Below, one piece after another: positions 52,728-56,589 of a DNA stretch of 56,589 nt (the first letter of the stretch is position 1; each line of letters begins with the position of its first letter). A program made the position numbers and the translations under genes. The notes beneath the pieces are model-generated. The model was not told the origin of the DNA, made no database searches, and saw only the letters and a list, made by a program, of their open reading frames with translations. The DNA is from SKVR01 sp037441525 (GTDB taxonomy: Bacteria > Bacteroidota > Bacteroidia > Bacteroidales > UBA7960): the NCBI GenBank assembly GCA_037441525.1, contig JBBISA010000023.1:1-56589 (forward strand), given 5' to 3'.

Positions 52728-54221
52728 ATGAATCTTTATCTTAAAAATATTGAAACCGGAGCATCTCTTCCGTTCAATAATCCACATGCAGTTTCTGTGA
52801 GTCTTCCAACGCTCAATGATATTATTGGTTATGAAGAGAAAGATAAGGCTGTAACCGGTAAAATGCAAACCGGCTACCCCAGGTTTTTTATGAACAAACT
52901 GGTTGCAAAGCTTGTGGATTGGGTAAGGGAACAGAATGGTATCCCTGCATCGGCAGAAGTATTGCCCGTGATGAATGAGAAGGCGCTGGGGCTGGTAATA
53001 AAAAACCTGCAGGTTAATCCTATAACAATTATTGCCGAAGATTGCGGATTTGTGGTAATTGACAAGGCACATCCCCAATTAGCAGTGTTAAAAGATCATA
53101 TCCGTCAGGCAGGGTTATTTCTTTCATCAAGAAAGGCAGAAGATATATTGTATAAAATTGGATTGGTTAGCAGTGTTTTCGAAGAAGAAACCATACCCGA
53201 TGGTAAGCACAGTATAATTTCACATTTAAATGATGCATACAATGCACAGAGACTTAATAATGTGATGCTTGCAAGTTGTGGAATGAATGCCATTTATTCA
53301 GTATTCGAAGCTGTTCGTTCAGCAAATGTAAACACTACAAAAAAGGCGATCCTGCAGATTGGCTGTCTCTATGTTGATTCTGATCAACTCATAAAAAGGA
53401 TTAGTGATGTGCCTTACCTCGTGCCGGTTTCATCAGATACAAACCAGATCGGTGAATTGATTGAAAGGGAACATGAGCGGATTGCAGCTGTGTTTACCGA
53501 AGTACCCAACAACCCTCTTATCGATTGTGTTGACCTGCCGGCATTACACGCGGTTTGCAAACGATATGATATTCCGCTGATTGTTGATGCCACCTTTGGC
53601 ACTCCTCACAATGTGAATGTCCTTCCATGGTGCGATATAGCTGTTGAGAGTCTTACCAAGTTTGCCTGTGGCCATGGCGATTCAATTATGGGGGCAGTTA
53701 TTTTAAATTCATCCAGTTACTGGTCACAAAATTTAAGCAACGAAATCAGAAAACATATCATTCAACCCTACGAGCGCGACACCAACCGTCTTGCGGTGGG
53801 CATAGCCGACTACGAGCAACGGATGAAAACCGTTTCTTTCAACACGCAGCAATTAATAAGTTATCTTGAAAATTCACCGGTAGTAAAAGAAGTTTACTCC
53901 ATTTTTCGCAAGCCGGGTTACAAGCATTTCCTTCAAATTCAAAAACACCCCGATGCCCTGCCAGGATTGATTTCTGTTGAGTTTAACAGCGAATTGCGTT
54001 CTTATTACGATCGCCTTGCCATGCCAAAAGGGCCCAGCCTGGGCACCAATTTTACCCTGGCCATGCCCTATGTTTACCTTGCCCACTACGACTTGCTTAA
54101 ATCAGCAAATGGCCGTAAACACCTTCAACTGATGGGGTTTCCTGCTGAACTTTTGCGTTTTTCGGTGGGCCTGGAACCTGTTGATGAAATTATTGAAGTT
54201 TTTAGGCAAGCCAGGATATAA
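52728..54221 (+). CDS. Second PLP transsulfuration-like enzyme with N-terminal extension
   Basis: 497 residues. The C-terminal 330 residues have the Cys/Met PLP-enzyme fold: FTEVPNNPLIDCVDLPALHA, IPLIVDATFGTPHNVNVLPW and the Schiff-base Lys in AVESLTKFACGHGDSIMGAV (about residue 310), ending LRFSVGLEPVDEIIEVF. About 140 extra residues precede the usual start (NLYLKNIETGASLPFNNPHA, then GYPRFFMNKLVAKLVDWVRE), and it lacks the typical YSRxxNPT block. The long form resembles fungal-type cystathionine gamma-synthase in layout. It is encoded 9 bases after a normal-length paralogue, so they may form a heteromeric enzyme or act in sequence in methionine/cysteine metabolism. Confidence 0.8.
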   Translation: MNLYLKNIETGASLPFNNPHAVSVSLPTLNDIIGYEEKDKAVTGKMQTGYPRFFMNKLVAKLVDWVREQNGIPASAEVLPVMNEKALGLVIKNLQVNPITIIAEDCGFVVIDKAHPQLAVLKDHIRQAGLFLSSRKAEDILYKIGLVSSVFEEETIPDGKHSIISHLNDAYNAQRLNNVMLASCGMNAIYSVFEAVRSANVNTTKKAILQIGCLYVDSDQLIKRISDVPYLVPVSSDTNQIGELIEREHERIAAVFTEVPNNPLIDCVDLPALHAVCKRYDIPLIVDATFGTPHNVNVLPWCDIAVESLTKFACGHGDSIMGAVILNSSSYWSQNLSNEIRKHIIQPYERDTNRLAVGIADYEQRMKTVSFNTQQLISYLENSPVVKEVYSIFRKPGYKHFLQIQKHPDALPGLISVEFNSELRSYYDRLAMPKGPSLGTNFTLAMPYVYLAHYDLLKSANGRKHLQLMGFPAELLRFSVGLEPVDEIIEVFRQARI

Positions 54222-54252
54222 AAAAAGCCCATCCACAATTGCGGACAGGCTA
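54219..54252 (-). terminator. Intrinsic terminator of the metallopeptidase gene
   Basis: On the minus strand AGCCTGTCC / loop / GGATGGGCT forms a 9-bp stem with two G-U pairs, followed by seven T. The G-U pairs make it weaker on the plus strand. Confidence 0.7.
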
Positions 54253-54273
54253 ATTGTTATCTTTACGCATTAA

Positions 54274-56319
54274 TCAATTTTTTACTACCTGCAATGCTTT
54301 TTCAACGGCAGTAAAAATGGGTTGGTTGCTTATCTGGGCTCCAACAGCCCGTTCCATCCAGTGTTGCGGGGTAAGCTGACCCAGAGAGAAGATTCTAAGC
54401 ACTTCCTGGGCATAGTTTTTCCCGGCCCAGAAATCTTCCATCTGGAACATGATCAACCGGCCGTAAGGGTAGTTCATAAGGTACAGCGGCGATTGTATCA
54501 TGTGCGAATAAATAGCCAGGATTGGAGTGTCGCGTTCACCAAAAATATCGGCATAATACTGGTTCCATATCTCTTTGGCTATTCTGATAACGGCTTCTTT
54601 CAGTTGCTGGGCGGTTGCGTCAGGATTGTCGTACATCCACTTCCACACTTCCATATCTACCAGCGAAACGCCCATCATCTCGTAGTTGGTCCAGAAAATA
54701 TTGAGCACATCGAGGTGCTCCATAAGCGGGTCAGTTTGTTTCTTGCCAAGCAGTTGCATATCGCGTTTCTGGAAACTGAATGCCAGGGCTTCGGTAAAGG
54801 CGGTATTAGGAATGCCATTGAGGAAATAGTTATCGACAAAGTGGGTGCTTATGGTCTGTTCCACATTATGACCAAACTCATGCACAGCAATGTTGTAACC
54901 TTTGTAGTCCATCCCATCGGCGGCGATGCGGGTGCGCAGGTGCGACTGTGCCGAGCGCATGGAAGCGCGCATGGCATGGCCCGAACCGCGGGCAGCATCA
55001 ACATCGATTCGATAGGCCAGGAAGGTAGCCATTTGTGGTTCGAAACCCAGGTCGCGCAGCTGACGTGGAAGGTCTTTATTCAGCGCTTCGGCATTGGGGT
55101 ACAGTGCCCTGGTAATACGGTCGAGCTCAGCACCCGAAATTCCACCTTTGCTTACAAATTCGTTGTACCACAGATCATAAGGTCTCAAATCGCGTCCCAG
55201 GCGGCGACTGACCAGTTTTCCCACTTCACGCATCAGTGGCGATGCAGCATACTCTTTAAAAAGCGAAGAAACTTCTTCATAAGGGATCTCCATGCTGTTT
55301 TCAAAGCGTCTTTTTATGTAGGTGTTCTGATTGGCAGGGTAGTATGCATCGAGGTTTTTCATGGCCCGGAAGTTATCAAGCAATATCTGGTAACGGCGGA
55401 TATCTTCGGGTTGTGCCGTTATAGGTTGCCCATCTCTGAAAACCTGATTGCTGTATGGATTCCATTGTAGTTCAGGATTATCGATAACATCAAGAGGGAT
55501 GTCCTGGTTAATGATGCGAAGCATCACCTGGTAAAGCATCTCCTGTTTTGGGAGTGCATCGGGTTGGCCATAGTTGGCTTTAATTTCGTCGCGAATGTTC
55601 CAGTGAGCCAGTAGCCGCATATTTTCGGGGAAAATAGTTGTGCCTTCGTTGGTGAGAAGCTTCCCGGCAAAAATGTTATACTCTGAAATGTACAGGCGAC
55701 CCTTGCTGTAAATAGTACTGTTTTCCTGTAAAAGTGCGGCAGGGATACGGGTGGTGAAATAATCGCCAAGCCTTGCAAAGCCCCACTGGCGACCGTCCCA
55801 GTCATCGCCCAGCTGGTTTTTTTCGGCCAGACTGTAGTTGGGAAAATTCAGCACAATAATAAAGGCGATCTTATTGCCGAAAAGGTCATCCTGAAGGTGC
55901 GATCCCGGGCTGTAAGCACCAAAAAGCTGATCGATGGGTAGGATTGGCCCTCGGTCTTCGTGTATCTGGCGGTTCAGTTCAACCCCAATACGGCCCATAT
56001 AGCCATAAAGGTGTTCGAAGTAATGTGTAAGGCGATCGAAAAGGATATTTACCTGAGCAGGGTCTGCCACGAAGTTGTCTGCGCAGAATGTTTCGAAATC
56101 GGCATCGCTGCCATCGGTGGTCCGCCAAAGCTCAGCGGCACGACTTACTCCCCGCTCTATGCGGAACGCAGATTCATTGCCATACTTTTCTATAAGTGCG
56201 GTAATGGTTTTGACGATAGTGGCCTGTGCAAGCGGACTTTTGTTTGGATCGGGCTGGTTGGTTCGCTGGCAACTCAATAATATGCTGGCCATCAACCCAA
56301 TAATCAAAATTTTTTTCAT
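54274..56319 (-). CDS. HExxH zinc metallopeptidase lipoprotein
   Basis: 681 residues from the ATG at 56319, giving a signal peptide MKKILIIGLMASILLSC with a lipobox; the longer frame from 56367 spoils it and would overlap the promoter box. The zinc motif is YNIAVHEFGHNVEQ (near residue 480), with a likely third ligand in AFTEALAFSFQKRD, i.e. a gluzincin. N-terminal region helical, with HLYGYMGRIGVELNRQIHED and then GPILPIDQLFGAYSPGSHLQ. I do not assign a MEROPS family; it resembles M3/M2-like oligopeptidases in layout. Monocistronic. Confidence 0.78.
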   Translation of the reverse strand: MKKILIIGLMASILLSCQRTNQPDPNKSPLAQATIVKTITALIEKYGNESAFRIERGVSRAAELWRTTDGSDADFETFCADNFVADPAQVNILFDRLTHYFEHLYGYMGRIGVELNRQIHEDRGPILPIDQLFGAYSPGSHLQDDLFGNKIAFIIVLNFPNYSLAEKNQLGDDWDGRQWGFARLGDYFTTRIPAALLQENSTIYSKGRLYISEYNIFAGKLLTNEGTTIFPENMRLLAHWNIRDEIKANYGQPDALPKQEMLYQVMLRIINQDIPLDVIDNPELQWNPYSNQVFRDGQPITAQPEDIRRYQILLDNFRAMKNLDAYYPANQNTYIKRRFENSMEIPYEEVSSLFKEYAASPLMREVGKLVSRRLGRDLRPYDLWYNEFVSKGGISGAELDRITRALYPNAEALNKDLPRQLRDLGFEPQMATFLAYRIDVDAARGSGHAMRASMRSAQSHLRTRIAADGMDYKGYNIAVHEFGHNVEQTISTHFVDNYFLNGIPNTAFTEALAFSFQKRDMQLLGKKQTDPLMEHLDVLNIFWTNYEMMGVSLVDMEVWKWMYDNPDATAQQLKEAVIRIAKEIWNQYYADIFGERDTPILAIYSHMIQSPLYLMNYPYGRLIMFQMEDFWAGKNYAQEVLRIFSLGQLTPQHWMERAVGAQISNQPIFTAVEKALQVVKN

Positions 56320-56355
56320 TGTTTTTTGTTTTTGAGTGATAATTTCATTGACAGG

Positions 56356-56363
56356 CAAACCTA
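56356..56363 (-). promoter_or_regulatory. -7 box of the metallopeptidase gene
   Basis: On the minus strand TAGGTTTG fits TAnnTTTG, 36 bases before the start at 56319. Confidence 0.45.
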
Positions 56364-56565
56364 CCAAAATTTTTGCAAAAAGTGATTTTATTCAATATCT
56401 CAACGCCATACGAATAAATACTGAAATTTAAATAAGTAATAATACATAACCAAAAGTAATTATTAATATTTTACTAACTTTCTAATAACATTAGGTATTT
56501 AAGTCATAGGCATCTTTGAATACCGAATAAAATAACTAGGGTATTTACTTCTTGCCACTTATTTG

Positions 56566-56589
56566 TATCTTTGTGTTCATGAAGTATCC
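56566..56589 (+). promoter_or_regulatory. -7 box and possible gene start at the window edge
   Basis: TATCTTTG (56566-56573) fits TAnnTTTG, and an ATG follows at 56579 (ATGAAGTAT, then the window ends). If that ATG is used, the transcript would be nearly leaderless. The gene itself lies outside the window. Confidence 0.35.

Noticed and set aside
54322..55470. 382-codon plus-strand ORF
   Set aside because: It is antisense to the metallopeptidase gene, whose HEFGH motif, signal peptide and terminator are all on the other strand; the ORF has no recognisable domain.
1..56589. tRNA, rRNA, CRISPR, insertion sequence or prophage
   Set aside because: No cloverleaf with GTTCGAATC-type T-arm, no regularly spaced repeats, and no transposase, integrase or phage structural motifs were seen on either strand.

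Overview
The window looks like a chromosomal segment of a member of the Bacteroidota, probably class Bacteroidia. The evidence is the many lipoproteins with a Cys early in the mature part, the TAnnTTTG-type -7 promoter boxes, the near absence of Shine-Dalgarno sequences, and families typical of that phylum (FISUMP, DUF4914, DUF1080, class II NrdJ, M3-type lipoprotein peptidases). Genus cannot be read from the sequence. I see no rRNA, tRNA, CRISPR array, insertion sequence or prophage. It is a housekeeping and metabolic region marked by local gene decay.

Layout. 1-8.9 kb: an AHSA1/SRPBCC protein, a FucP-type sugar permease beside a wrecked L-fucose isomerase gene (two large internal deletions plus a frameshift), a DUF4914 PEPCK-like P-loop protein, a lipoprotein, a HAMP-GAF membrane sensor, and a cyclophilin/S4-domain pair. 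9-13 kb: PAP2 phosphatase, ArnT-like GT and GT2, a likely envelope glycan/lipid cassette, then a DUF3108 protein. 13.1-17.2 kb: a chemoreceptor pseudogene with three lesions and a hybrid histidine kinase. 17.3-24.7 kb: a repeat-containing coiled-coil protein, a very long GH13 enzyme, DUF429, a lipoprotein, and an ATP-cone/Mrr-type nuclease fusion. 25-32 kb: prfB with a programmed +1 frameshift, a FISUMP lipoprotein, adenosylcobalamin-dependent ribonucleotide reductase, and a sugar porter.

32.4-38.6 kb: an arginine/proline block, argR, argG, argH, a degenerate glutamate 5-kinase paralogue, proB, proA. The paralogue keeps the glutamate-contacting residues but has lost the catalytic and ATP-site residues, and it sits directly upstream of the intact kinase. 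A role as a regulatory pseudokinase is my leading inference and the most interesting item here. 38.6-42.7 kb: three small ORFs encoding lipoprotein-like products (two are in the same frame separated by one TAA), a Tat-exported Gfo/Idh/MocA oxidoreductase with a DUF1080 lipoprotein, and fucU. 42.8-56.4 kb: a DUF819 transporter, the LemA/DUF3137 pair, a YejK-like nucleoid protein, TolC, YceI, an M3 peptidase, two adjacent PLP transsulfuration-type enzymes, and a second HExxH metallopeptidase. A partial gene may start at the right edge.

A dispersed 98-bp palindromic repeat occurs twice (6654-6751 and 30402-30499), each copy just downstream of a gene and next to a terminator. Operon ends are well marked by intrinsic terminators.
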